Source of the DNA: Styela clava
Taxonomy: Eukaryota > Chordata > Ascidiacea > Stolidobranchia > Styelidae
Direction: 5' to 3'
Length of the DNA: 64,000 bases
NCBI RefSeq assembly: GCF_964204865.1
Contig: NC_135258.1
Coordinates: 10,965,001 to 11,029,000, forward strand
This document shows positions 1-10,850 of the stretch, in pieces. The notes beneath the pieces were generated by a model, which had not been told where the DNA came from, ran no database searches, and saw only the letters and a list, made by a program, of their open reading frames with translations. Each line of letters starts with the position of its first letter. Position 1 is the first letter of the stretch. The translations under genes were made by a program, and so were the position numbers.

Positions 1-2925
1 ATTTTCGCTTCGATAATACCCTAGATTCTAATAAAAACAAGGCTTAGGTTCGAGTTGTGTGAAAAACTTCAGATAAACCTCTTTAATAATAAATAATCAA
101 ATCGGATGCCTCTTGGGCGGAAGGGTGTGCTGCTAGGCTTTGAAATTTGGTTAAATCAGCTTTTTTCGCTATACGTAATTTTTTCAAAATGGGCCATTTT
201 CGCTTCGATAATACCCTAGATTCTAATAAAAACAAGGCTTAGGTTCGAGTTGTGTGAAAAACTTCAGATATACATCTTTAATAATAAATAATCAAATCGG
301 ATGCCTCTTGGGCGGAAGGGTGTGCTGCTAGGCTTTGAAATTTGGTTAAATCAGCTTTTTTCGCTATACGTAATTTTTTCAAAATGGGCCATTTTCGCTT
401 CGATAATACCCTAGATTCTAATAAAAACAAGGCTTAGGTTCGAGTTGTGTGAAAAACTTCAGATATACATCTTTAATAATAAATAATCAAATCGGATGCC
501 TCTTGGGCGGAAGGGTGTGCTGCTAGGCTTTGAAATTTGGTTAAATCAGCTTTTTTCGCTATACGTAATTTTTTCAAAATGGGCCATTTTCGCTTCGATA
601 ATACCCTAGATTCTAATAAAAACAAGGCTTAGGTTCGAGTTGTGTGAAAAACTTCAGATAAACATCTTTAATAATAAATAATCAAATCGGATGCCTCTTG
701 GGCGGAAGGGTGTGCTGCTAGGCTTTGAAATTTGATTGAATCAGCTTTTTTCGCTATAAGTAATTTTTCAAAAATGGGCCATTTTCGCTTCGATAATACC
801 CTAGATTCTAATAAAAACAAGGCTTAGGTTCGAGTTGTGTGAAAAACTTCAGATAAACATCTTTAATAATAAATAATCAAATCGGATGCCTCTTGGGCGG
901 AAGGGTGTGCTGCTAGGCTTTGAAATTTGGTTAAATCAGCTTTTTTCGCTATACGTAATTTTTCCAAAATGGGCCATTTTCGCTTCGATAATACCCTAGA
1001 TTCTAATAAAAACAAGGCTTAGGTTCGAGTTGTGTGAAAAACTTCAGATAAACCTCTTTAATAATAAATAATCAAATCGGATGCCTCTTGGGCGGAAGGA
1101 TGTGCTGCTAGGCTTTGAAATTTGGCTAAATCATCTTTTTTCGCTATAAGTAATTTTTCCAAATAAGGCCATTTTCGCTTCGATAATACCCTAGATTCTA
1201 ATAAAAACAAGGCTTAGGTTCGAACTGTGTGAAAAACTTCAGATCAACATCTTTAATAATAAATAATCTAATCGGATGCCTCTTGGGCGGAAGGGTGTGC
1301 TGCTAGGCTTTGAAATTTGATTGAATCAGCTTTTTTCGTTATACGTAATTTTTCAAAAATGGGCCATTTTCGCTTCGATAATACCCTAGATTCTAATAAA
1401 AACAAGGCTTAGGTTCGAGTTGTGTGAAAAACTTCAGATAAACCTCTTTAATAATAAACAATCAAATCGGATGCCTCTTGGGCGGAAGGGTGTGCTGCTA
1501 GGCTTTGAAATTTGGTTAAATCAGCTTTTTTCGCTATACGTAATTTTTCCAAATAAGGCCATTTTCGCTTCGATAATACCCTAGATTCTAATAAAAACAA
1601 GGCTTAGGTTCGAACTGTGTGAAAAACTTCAGATCAACATCTTTAATAATAAATAATCAAATCGGATGCCTCTTGGGCGGAAGGGTGTGCTGCTAGGCTT
1701 TGAAATTTGATTGAATCAGCTTTTTTCGCTATACGTAATTTTTTCAAAATGGGCCATTTTCGCTTCGATAATACCCTAGATTCTAATAAAAACAAGGCTT
1801 AGGTTCGAGTTGTGTGAAAAACTTCAGATAAACCTCTTTAATAATAAACAATCAAATCGGATGCCTCTTGGGCGGAAGGGTGTGCTGCTAGGCTTTGAAA
1901 TTTGGTTGAATCAGCTTTTTTCGCTATACGTAATTTTTCCAAAATGGGCCATTTTCGCTTCGATAATACCCTAGATTCTAATAAAAACAAGGCTTAGGTT
2001 CGAGTTGTGTGAAAAACTTCAGATAAACATCTTTAATAATAAATAATCAAATCGGATGCCTCTTGGGCGGAAGAATGTGCTGCTAGGCTTTGAAATTTGG
2101 CTAAATCAGCTTTTTTGACTATAAGTAATTTTTCCAAATAAGGCCATTTTCGCTTCGATAATACCCTAGATTCTAATAAAAACAAGGCTTAGGTTCGAGT
2201 TGTGTGAAAAACTTCAGATAAACCTCTTTAATAATAAATAATCAAATCGGATGCCTCTTGGGCGGAAGGGTGTGCTGCTAGGCTTTGAAATTTGGTTAAA
2301 TCAGATTTTTTCGCTATACGTAATTTTTCCAAAATGGGCCATTTTCGCTTCGATAATACCCTAGATTCTAATAAAAACAAGGCTTAGGTTCGAGTTGTGT
2401 GAAAAACTTCAGATAAACCTCTTTAATAATAAATAATCAAATCGGATGCCTCTTGGGCGGAAGGGTGTGCTGCTAGGCTTTGAAATTTGGCTAAATCAGC
2501 TTTTTTCGCTATAAGTAATTTTTCCAAATAAGGCCATTTTCGCTTCGATAATACCCTAAATTCTAATAAAAACAAGGCTTAGGTTCAAGATGTGTGAAAA
2601 ACTTCAGATAAACATCTTTAATAATAAATAATCAAATCGGATGCCTCTTGGGCGGAAGGGCGTGCTGCTAGGCTTTGAAATTTGGCTAAATCAGCTTTTT
2701 TCGCTATACGCAATTTTTCAAAAATAGGCCATTTTCGCTTCGATAATACCCTAGATTCTAATAAAAACAAGACTTAGGTTCGAGTTGTGTGAATAACTTC
2801 AGATAAACCTCTTTAATAATAAATAATCAAATCGGATGCCTCTTGGGCGGAAGGATGTGCTGCTAGGCTTTGAAATTTGACTAAATCAGCTTTTTTAGCT
2901 ATAGGTAATTTTCCGAATAAGGACG
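1..2925. repeat. 195-bp satellite, 15 tandem copies
   Basis: The monomer starting ATTTTCGCTTCGATAATACC recurs at 1, 196, 391, 586, 781, 976, 1171, 1366, 1561, 1756, 1951, 2146, 2341, 2536 and 2731, exactly 195 bp apart. The array runs off the left edge of the window. Copies 2 and 3 look identical, while copies 14 and 15 carry many private changes, as expected at an array edge. No long ORF crosses the units. The period is close to a nucleosome repeat length, which is common for pericentromeric satellites; that function is inference. Confidence 0.97.
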
Positions 2926-2990
2926 TTTTTTAGCTATGAGAATACCCTAGGTTTTAAAATTTGGAAGGCTTATGTTCTCCTATGGGGGTA
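2926..2990. repeat. Decayed partial 16th satellite unit
   Basis: Similarity continues weakly (GAATACCCTAG, then AAGGCTTATGTTC) and stops near 2985. This marks the right boundary of the array. Confidence 0.7.
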
Positions 2991-3609
2991 CGCTGACTCC
3001 CCATTTTTTAAACTCGTCATCCATCTCCTTAGTTTTGTTTACTGTACAACTTGACTTGATTTAGGAATTGCTCATCTGCTATTTCGAAGGAAGTTAAATA
3101 AAATTCGTGTCATTTTTATTGTTTTTTCATTATTTATCATGTATTTTATTGTTATTTTTTGCTTTGTAGATGTTAATTTATCGTAAATGATTAGTATCTT
3201 CCCATTGATCGTATTCTAAATTCGTTTTTCTACATTTTTTCGGATGTAGATTATGACACTCCTTCATTTCTGCTGCCAATATTCACCTTTCCGCTTCGCC
3301 GCACACAAAGGTCAAATTGCTACTAGCTTCACAGTGGTGAGCCATTGCGCCATAGTTGCGTCCGACTGTGTTTGCGGGTTTTTCGGCACTGACTGTGATG
3401 CAATTGACTCAAGGTATGTCTTCTTACTTCCTATTATATTGTAAATTTCAAACATGTAGGGAATTAACAGTTACGATACCGGTACCGGTACCATAAATAT
3501 GTGAGTTACCGTAAATACTTGTATAACTCAACTTATCTATTTTTACAGCCTTGTCAAAGAAATCCACGTGAGTTAGATTACCATATCTCAGTACTGCAGT
3601 ACGGTATTT
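2991..3609. other. Non-coding flank, no gene seen
   Basis: AT-rich sequence between the satellite and the foldback element. The only ORF (3253-3444, +) is short, cysteine-rich by chance and has no splice or family support. Confidence 0.5.
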
Positions 3610-4432
3610 GGGGTCTAGTATAGTTTAGTATCACAAGTACTTCCAGCTGGCGTAGCATAACGAATTTTGCATATGTTATTCCTAATGCTGTAATGTGAAG
3701 AAAAATTTGGGTCTAGTGTAGTTTAGTACCACAAGTACGGTACTTCCAGTGGGTGTAGCATAACGAACTTTGCATATGTTATTCCTAACCCCCACCTGAC
3801 TATGCCATCCAAAAATTATGTCACTACGACGTCACCATCACGTCATATGGCTTGCCAAAGTATAGTTACAATCGCCCGAAATGGCATCTGCGCTGCCGAT
3901 AACGAACTCGCTAACGCCGACGATCTCTCTCGACGATGGTGATCGTTGTGACGAAAAAACGAGAGAAATAGCTTGCTCGATTTCGGGTGATTGTATGCGC
4001 GTATTGGACGACCATCCGCATACTTTGGGGGGTCTTATTACGCCACTGTGACGTCCAAATGACGTAATTTTTCGGTGACGTAGACAAGTTGGGGTTAGGA
4101 TTGACATACGCAAAAATTGTTGAGCCAGGCCAACTAGAAGTGCATGTGGTACTAAACTATACCAGACCCGAAAAATTTACTGTATTTGGTGCTTAGAATT
4201 CAACACGCTAACCCCCACCTGACTATGCCATCCAAAGGGGTGATCGTCTGCGCGTTTTGGACGATCATTCGCATACTTTGGTGGGCCTTATTATGCCAAT
4301 GTGACTTCGAAATGACGTAATTTTTCGGTGACGTAGTCAGGTGGGGGTTAGGATTGACATACTGACATATGCAAAAATTGTTGAGCCAGGCAAACTAGAA
4401 GTTCATGTGGTACTAAACTATACCAGACCCAG
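3610..4432. mobile_element. Foldback (MITE-like) element with internal duplication
   Basis: The left part carries GGTCTAGTATAGTTTAGTA at 3610 and a second copy near 3708 (GGGTCTAGTGTAGTTTAGTA). The right part carries the reverse complement twice, ending ACTATACCAGACCC near 4170 and 4431. The two right arms sit in a duplicated block (about 3983-4170 and 4237-4431), both containing GACGTAATTTTTCGGTGACG. The phrase CTAACCCCCACCTGACTATG occurs at about 3788 and 4210. The minus-strand ORF at 3838-4113 lies inside the element and looks fortuitous. Confidence 0.75.
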
Positions 4433-4499
4433 TAATTGGTTATTCTGTCATTGTAAAATTATTTTTATTTGAAATAACTTAACTGTATAGGGTTTAAAG

Positions 4500-6341
4500 C
4501 AGTGGTTCTTAAACTGGGGGGCACGAGATGCTCACAGGGGGGGCGCGAAAGGTCACAAGACGGAATCGGAAATTTTCATGTAACGGCTCCTGAAACGGTC
4601 TCCGCGTTCGTTGAAAATACCGGCTTTTTCATGGTATAATAAATTTTTCTGTTTCGTAATAACTACAAGAACTCAAAATGGGTCTCTATTTTAATTCATT
4701 TGTGTTCAAGGTAACTCGCGGTTGCGGCGACTCATGTCAAAATAAACTCATCACCGATCTAAAATAACACGCCAATCCGCGGACATATTAAAGTGTGATC
4801 AACTGCCCGATTATATTTAGTTTTAATATATATTGCACTCATGCGAATTTGTTGTCTTTAGTACAATTAAAATAAAATTCAATTCAGTAAAATTAAAATA
4901 CATATTCATCAACTCAAAATCCCCGCGGTACGAATCCTGAGGCAGTCCTCGAGAATACGCCAGTCATTATAGGAGCCGACTTTGTCAACGGATATGTAAT
5001 GGTTTTCGCGTTGAATAAAATATTCAATCCATGACCGATATACTCATTTAAAATGGTTGCTTTATTCATTAAATTGTGATAAATTAAATCTGCGATTGCG
5101 TCCATAAAATAAAAGCACCACTACTCCAAAATACCACGGTAATCCGCAACCATAAAAATGTGTGGCAAAGTGCCCGATTACATTTTGATTTGTATTCTTA
5201 CCAATTTCACCATTATGAGCTGTCCCTACAACTCTTACTCCGCTCTATCGCAATGCTCGATTAATTTTAACACCATTACAGAAATTCCTTAGTCTGCGAT
5301 AAAATCCCACGGAGTAAAATTTATTTCAAGTCGGTAGTTTTAGAACAGTACTGGTGTGCCGCAGGCACAAGGAATTTATAAGATTGCGGTCCACCCCAAA
5401 ACAAAACTCATGGTGTTTTTTCGTTTTATTTTTAGTATTTTATAATCTCGCTTTTACAATAAAGAAATATTTGGTTGCAGATTCACTAATTTATTCTATC
5501 TTAAGCATCTCGTCGCCGATGTTTTTCTAATAATAACTAACTCGTTTTCTTCAGAGGTGTCCTGGTTCTATTCAAAAACAAAAAAAGGAATTATAATCGT
5601 CTTCGCGACACAAGAATATGTCGAGAGAAATTTCTGATTTAGGGAGAATAAACAACAAAATCAAGATTTTTACAGCTTAAATAGCAGGCCACGCTTACGA
5701 AAACAATCGAGATTTAAACAAAATGCAATCGCAAACGCCTTGGCAACTTTATTTTTCAGCGGTCAAGGGCCGGGGAAACGTCCACATGCATAATAACTAT
5801 TAGTAAATGAACTGCTTTTAAATTTACATAAATTCATTTGTACTTCTCCATTTTGTTTGAAACGTTAGGCAAGCCAAGGAGTCTGTAATTGTTGCTTATT
5901 TTTAACACACAGCAAATAATTTTGGCATCGCTCAATAGTGATGAAGTAAACAATTGATTGAAATTTTACGTGTCTTATGTAAACGTTTAGGCAGAAAATA
6001 CATTTAAGCATAGGTTTATTGCGTGTTTAGTTTTACTTAAAATTGAGTTTGACTTTACCAGGTATTGCAAACTGAGGGGAAAAACGAGAATGTATGATGA
6101 CCAACCATTATTTGGCTTTATACATACGACAGTGAATGGCGAAGTTGTACTCCGAAGCGTTTTATGCCTAAACAATCTGAGCGATGACGCTATGAGACCA
6201 ACACTCTTATAGCGCCATCTTAATATATAGCAACCTGCCCATCACAAAAGCATTTTTTCAAAGCAAAAATAGGGGGGGGGGGGCGCGAAGCTTGAAAATT
6301 TTTCAATGGGGGGCGCGGCTCAAAAAGTTTAAGAACCACCG
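4500..6341. mobile_element. Non-autonomous hAT-type transposon, 1.84 kb
   Basis: The termini are inverted: CAGTGGTTCTTAAACTGG on the left and the complement of AGTTTAAGAACCACCG on the right. Flanking 8-bp direct repeats are GTTTAAAG (4492-4499) and GTTTAAAA (6342-6349), 7 of 8 identical. Terminal CAGTGGTTCT and an 8-bp duplication are hAT hallmarks. No intact transposase is inside; the largest ORFs are about 60 codons. An internal sub-repeat around GTGCCCGATTA recurs near 4805 and 5170. Confidence 0.85.
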
Positions 6342-6349
6342 GTTTAAAA

Positions 6350-6710
6350 GCATGGTTAGTGTTCAACTCCCATAACTGCATAAAGCAGTAAAGGTAGGGT
6401 TACCATGTAAACAAAAAACTGGGACAATGCTGTGCAGCTTGTTAAAATCGGGACGGTCCTGGCTAAACCGGGACGTATTGTAAGCCGACATAAAGAGCCA
6501 AAGCAGAACTGTTGCTTGATATTTCTGTGTTTACTGGTTTAGGCTCTCAAATCTTCCTTTTTGTTCAAGCGCATATATAATATATTGATAAAACCCTATA
6601 GTGGATTCATTCAGCGCAATGAATATGAAATTTATCATAACATACGGTATATTTAAAATAATAGAATAAATTGATCCTTTCTAAGGAATATACTGGTTCG
6701 TGTGGTGTCT
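6350..6710. other. Upstream region of the 81-aa gene
   Basis: AT-rich, with no ORF or recognisable motif. It presumably holds the promoter of the following gene. Confidence 0.4.
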
Positions 6711-7511
6711 ATGGCAGGAACTGGTACCACTTATAATTACGTTAGAAAACGAACCGCTCCGAAGGTTGTGCATCTCAGATTTGACAGAAAAGGTATGCAT
6801 TTTATTAATTTGTAAAATTTTTTTTTTTATAAAATTTATGGAATTTTTTTAATTATTTCTCTTCCTATATAACATTTTTTATTAAATTCGAATTGCAAAG
6901 TAAATGAGCTTGATTTTTTTTTAAATACATAATGGGCAAAATTTGAAATTATCATGTTGAAGAACTTTATATTATATTTTGTTATGGTGCTGAAATTCTT
7001 TTTATTCGCTTTTTGTTGCCACGAAAATAATAATTTCAATAAATTAAAGATTTAAACCCAACATCTATTTTTTATATTTTTTTTTATTGTCATTTTATAG
7101 AATGTTCAAATTGCTGGCGTTGCAGTTAGCATATTTTAAGGTTATTATTTTATCAGTCATTAGGGAATGATTATCTGCAGTAAAAAATGTTGCATTCATT
7201 TTGAACAAAAATTTTTAATATTCCAGACCTTTATGTTAATTCGGCAACTCCTAAAAAATCGTTACAATTTCAGGTATACTACATTATTCAGGAAATGATG
7301 AATGAGCTTAATAAAATTAATTGTATAACTTTCTATATCTATCAGGTGTTGTTCAACGATATTATCTTACAATATTAATAACTTGCTAATTCAGGGCTGG
7401 CTAAAATCATATAATCGAATAGTCCAAAAACATTCTGAAAAAATATTATTGAATATGGAAAATCAAATATATCCCATGCTCAACGAAGAAATCTATACAA
7501 ATCATTTTTAA
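6711..7511 (+). CDS. Small three-exon protein of 81 aa, unrecognised
   Basis: Exons are 6711-6792, 7227-7273 and 7395-7511. Each intron has GT-AG ends, and the phases join without a break (82 + 47 + 117 nt) to a TAA stop. The product is basic at the N-terminus (MAGTGTTYNYVRKRTAPK) and ends in a predicted amphipathic stretch around KHSEKILLNMENQIYPML. No signal peptide or membrane span is visible. I do not recognise the family. Supporting the model are consistent phases and good splice sites; against it is the small size. It lies 371 bp upstream of BOLA1 on the same strand and could belong to the same transcription unit. Confidence 0.5.
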
Positions 7512-7882
7512 ATTACAGAAATTGAATTTGGTAATGCAGAATAGTATATAGTATAAAATAAATTATTTTTATTTTACATTTAAAATAATCACCGTAATAT
7601 TTCATGCAATGTCAAAATGAAGTGTTTTGTTGGACCATCAGAGTTCAAATGAAAATATTTTGCATTCTACTAAAATCATGTTTTACAATATTCAATCGTT
7701 CTATATCTTCCATGCATACTATATTTTCAACATCAAAATAACGACACGACCTATAATTATCTTTCAGTTGGTGAAAAAGTTCTTTTTGCCGAACAAAGGA
7801 AAATACGTTCCCTTCCTGAACCATTTTCAGTCGAACCGTTCGTAAACATTTGGAAAAGAAGAGGAAAATAATTTTATCTGGA

Positions 7883-8754
7883 ATGTTAAAATTTCCACTA
7901 CATAAATCTTCAATTTTCATTCGCTATATGGCAAGTGCATTGAATCCTGTGGAAACGAGTATTATTAAAAAACTGACTGAAACTTTCAATCCAGTATATC
8001 TTGATGTTGTAAACGAGAGCTTCAAACACAACGTGCCAAAAGGATCAGAAACTCATTTTAAAGTAATTCAAAGATTTTGTAGTTATTTGAATTATGTTAT
8101 TGTGATATATTTGTCATATTATAAATTATTTGTATTTTATTTTTCACATCATTATTACAATTTTACATACATGCAGTTGCTTTTAGTTGGGATAGATGGG
8201 ACTGGAATCATTTTACCTAAATTAGGCCTATCACATTTTCTCAAAACTATTAATTTAATTCCTATGCTTTTCTAGTAAAATTTCTGTTTTTGCTAATAAT
8301 AATTGTTAATGTTACCATCAAATGTTATATGCTTGGAGTGACAAATTTTCAAATTAGAAGATTTTAAATAAATCCTAAGTAATAATTACTTATACTGAAT
8401 ATAAATTTTTAAAATGTATTTGAATATTCAGTCTGTTTGTACATCCCTGCTATTATTGCCTTATAGAGGAAAATGTACTCACAGGTACATCTTTTCAGAG
8501 AATAACATGCTTTTGTTATACTTTCAGTTTATTAACCTTATTCTTTTAATTATCCTTAGGTTGTTGTAGTGTCTGACAAATTTTCCGGGAAACGTTTGAT
8601 TGACAGACATAGAGACGTAAACAATATTTTATCCAAGGAGCTCGAAGGTTCTGTTCACGCTCTGTCCATTCAAGCAAAAACTCCAGATCAGTGGGAAAAA
8701 TCAGGACAAACAATTGCTAATACACCTCCTTGTCTTGGTGGATCAAAAAAGTGA
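7883..8754 (+). CDS. BOLA1: BolA-like protein 1, mitochondrial
   Basis: Exons 7883-8062 and 8560-8754 encode 124 aa. The N-terminus (MLKFPLHKSSIFIRY) is basic and hydroxylated like a mitochondrial presequence. The BolA fold follows: ETSIIKKLTETFNP, then GSETHFKV, and after the intron VVVVSDKFSGKRLIDRHR, with the family's conserved RHR near residues 76-78. The C-terminal TPPCLGGSKK matches the tail typical of BOLA1 rather than BOLA2 or BOLA3. BOLA1 pairs with monothiol glutaredoxin 5 in mitochondrial Fe-S metabolism (family knowledge). The ATG at 7883 was chosen because it adds the presequence; an in-frame ATG at 7928 gives a 109-aa form. A splice acceptor (CCATTTTCAG, 7830) lies 52 nt upstream. 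The stop is 20 nt before the PSMG3 start. Confidence 0.9.
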
Positions 8755-8774
8755 TTTACAATATTGATAAGAAA
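8755..8774 (+). promoter_or_regulatory. 20-nt BOLA1-PSMG3 intercistronic gap
   Basis: Only 20 nt (ending TTGATAAGAAA just before the ATG) separate the BOLA1 stop from the PSMG3 start. No AATAAA can fit here, so both proteins probably come from one transcript, either resolved by trans-splicing at the AG in GATAAG or translated from a bicistronic mRNA. Confidence 0.6.
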
Positions 8775-9197
8775 ATGGATGGAAATACAAAAGACCCACT
8801 TCTGAGTGAATCATATTTAGGAGAGATTGATGGACATATGACTGATGTTTTAACGGCTTCTTTTAGTGATCATAATTTTCTACTTGTAACCCAATATAAA
8901 AAGTTCGGTACGATGATACACGTGGCATTAAATGAATCAATGTTAGACAAAAAAGTATCGAGCATGCCGACTTTTACTACTAAAGTTCTTTTGGGTGACG
9001 ACAGAGAAATGTATCATGTATTTGCAAGAGCTGTAGCAAGCTTATTTGTTGAAAAGACAAATAAAAATGCAAAGAAAATTGGAGTTCCTGGCATTCATAA
9101 ACCATTACTTTGCAATTTTGCCCTCAAAAATCCATCAAAAGTTACTTTACATGAGCTGAAAAACATTTTAGAGAAGCAACTGGAAAGAGTTTTATGA
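8775..9197 (+). CDS. PSMG3: Proteasome assembly chaperone 3
   Basis: Single-exon ORF of 140 aa, close to the usual 120-aa size of PAC3. The diagnostic core is DHNFLLVTQYKKFGTMI followed by TKVLLGDDREMYHVFARAV, which aligns with the PSMG3 strand-strand-helix core (VTQFGKMGT and TKVLLGQ in the human protein). PAC3 works with PAC4 as a cytosolic heterodimer that guides proteasome alpha-ring assembly. The ATG at 8775 is the first in frame and gives a sensible N-terminus; the upstream open frame runs through the BOLA1 end and is not homologous. An insertion of about 20 residues after VEKTNKNAKKIG is longer than in vertebrates. Confidence 0.88.
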   Translation: MDGNTKDPLLSESYLGEIDGHMTDVLTASFSDHNFLLVTQYKKFGTMIHVALNESMLDKKVSSMPTFTTKVLLGDDREMYHVFARAVASLFVEKTNKNAKKIGVPGIHKPLLCNFALKNPSKVTLHELKNILEKQLERVL

Positions 9198-9909
9198 ATT
9201 CTAAAGCTTCTTGGCTACTTATTGTAGTCTGTTCTGAATATTACTATGATTTACCTCCATCTTTGTCCTTGCTATGAGGAAGTAAAAAAAATGTGATTAC
9301 TTACTGGAATAATTATGTTTTGGTCTTTGTTTTAAACCAGGGCCATTTTGATATTCCTAATCGCTATTTTTTGTATTAAGTTATTTTACTATAAAACCGA
9401 TTGCATACTTCAAACTACGATAGTGCTCTTCGTTCGTTTGATATGAAAAGCTGAACAATATTGGGTTAATTATTATTCGATGAACTGGAAATGTACTTTC
9501 TTTATATTTCATTTCTGCTGTTGTCCATTGAAAAATCTTGAACCAACATATCAGGTTATCAACTCCATGTTGAAGACATTGGTGATGTTCTTTGTGGAAA
9601 ATTTATGTTTTATTAATGCTGACAGAGTGACAGTACCTTCTGATATCCTGAATACTTCATGGAATGATCTTCAAATCATCGATTTATTTCATATTGTACC
9701 ATGTGTGGTTTATGATGTATTTGATTTACCGTTTACCTATGATAACCGGTCAGTACTGCGATATTCTGAGAAAGGAATATTATTGAGCATGTTCAGTTTG
9801 TAATTGACTATTTATTCCTACACCACCCTGATAAAATTCAACATGTTAATTTGTTTTGCTTTCAGTTTCAGATTTACCGTAATAATATAATATAGAATAT
9901 ATATATAGA
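9198..9909 (+). other. PSMG3-DnaJ intergenic region
   Basis: AT-rich. It holds an open frame at 9480-9803 without homology or convincing codon use. TTTTGCTTTCAG at about 9854-9865 could be a cis or trans splice acceptor for the J-protein leader. No clear AATAAA for PSMG3 was seen. Confidence 0.4.
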
Positions 9910-10590
9910 ATGATTGGACGGTTGTTTGGCAGTAATATCTGCCGTACATGTGCCTTTCATATGAAAGATAGGAGCATGTTTATGACTGGAAAACATATAA
10001 AAGCAAACACGCGCAGCTTTATGACTTCTCATATTGCATCAGCAAGAAATTATTACGATGTATTGGGATTACGAAGAAATGCGACAGGAGATCAAATAAA
10101 GACTGCTTATTTTTCTCTCGCAAAAAAGTACCATCCAGACGTCAGCCCTCATAATAAAGGCTCTTCAAACAAATTTCAAGAAATCGCTGAAGCGTACAGT
10201 GTGCTCGGAGATCGTGAGAAACGCAAACAATATGATTTATTTGGATCGAGCTCAGGCGAAAATAGACAACAACATGAGTCACCTTTTCATGGTTTTAATA
10301 ATCAACATGGCCACTCATCGTGGTCTAAAAATAATCAGTTTCATTATCAAGGAAATATTACACCTGAACAGGCAGAAGAAATGTTTCGAAATATAGTTTC
10401 AGAATTTGAAAAATCACTGAATAATGCTGATTTATTTAGAAGCGTACAAAAACGTCAGGTTTCGAAAAATCCTATTAAAAATACTTTAGTACAATTTGTG
10501 ACAGGTTTCATTTTTAGAATTATTTTAAAATCTATAGTTAATTTTATCAAAAATCAAATGAATAATAAAAAAGGGGGTGGTTTCAGGTAA
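9910..10590 (+). CDS. DNAJA3-like mitochondrial J-domain protein, J domain only
   Basis: Intronless ORF of 226 aa. Residues 1-45 are basic and rich in Ser/Thr, like a mitochondrial presequence. A complete J domain spans about residues 47-113 (NYYDVLGLRRNATGDQIKTA), with the HPD motif in KKYHPDVSPH that stimulates Hsp70 ATPase. A Gly/His/Asn-rich segment follows, then TPEQAEEMFRNIVSEFEKSL, which resembles the PEELFRKIFGEF block after the G/F region of DNAJA3 (Tid1). The Cys-repeat zinc region and substrate-binding beta domains of DNAJA3 are absent. A hydrophobic helix near residues 193-216 could anchor it in a membrane, an arrangement like DNAJC30. The likely partner is mitochondrial Hsp70. 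The exact orthologue is uncertain. Confidence 0.85.
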   Translation: MIGRLFGSNICRTCAFHMKDRSMFMTGKHIKANTRSFMTSHIASARNYYDVLGLRRNATGDQIKTAYFSLAKKYHPDVSPHNKGSSNKFQEIAEAYSVLGDREKRKQYDLFGSSSGENRQQHESPFHGFNNQHGHSSWSKNNQFHYQGNITPEQAEEMFRNIVSEFEKSLNNADLFRSVQKRQVSKNPIKNTLVQFVTGFIFRIILKSIVNFIKNQMNNKKGGGFR

Positions 10591-10614
10591 TAACTACAGG
10601 CTTTGTAGGTTATA

Positions 10615-10620
10615 AATAAA
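10615..10620 (+). terminator. AATAAA polyadenylation signal for the J-protein gene
   Basis: AATAAA lies 25 nt after the stop codon, the only such signal close by. Confidence 0.5.
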
Positions 10621-10850
10621 CTTTAGTCCCCAGTAATATTGATTTTTCATTAAGTTATAGACTCTATGCTTTTATTTAAATCTATTTTCGTATTCTATGA
10701 GCGGAAAGTTTTTTTTGTATACATGAGTTCATATTTTTTAATATACCGCCAGTAGTACAATAAACGTTGACAATTCTTTCTTGCAGATATTCATGATAAT
10801 AAATAATATTTTGAAATAAGTACATCATATCTTGAAAATTATCATTAGAC

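Noticed and set aside
1-2925. CRISPR-like or rRNA/5S array
   Set aside because: There are no spacers between repeats, the whole unit is repeated, and no rRNA sequence is recognisable.
3838-4113. 91-codon minus-strand ORF
   Set aside because: It lies wholly within the foldback element and is interrupted in the duplicated copy.
9480-9803. 107-codon ORF between PSMG3 and the J-protein gene
   Set aside because: No homology, weak codon pattern, and it lies where leader and UTR sequence is expected.
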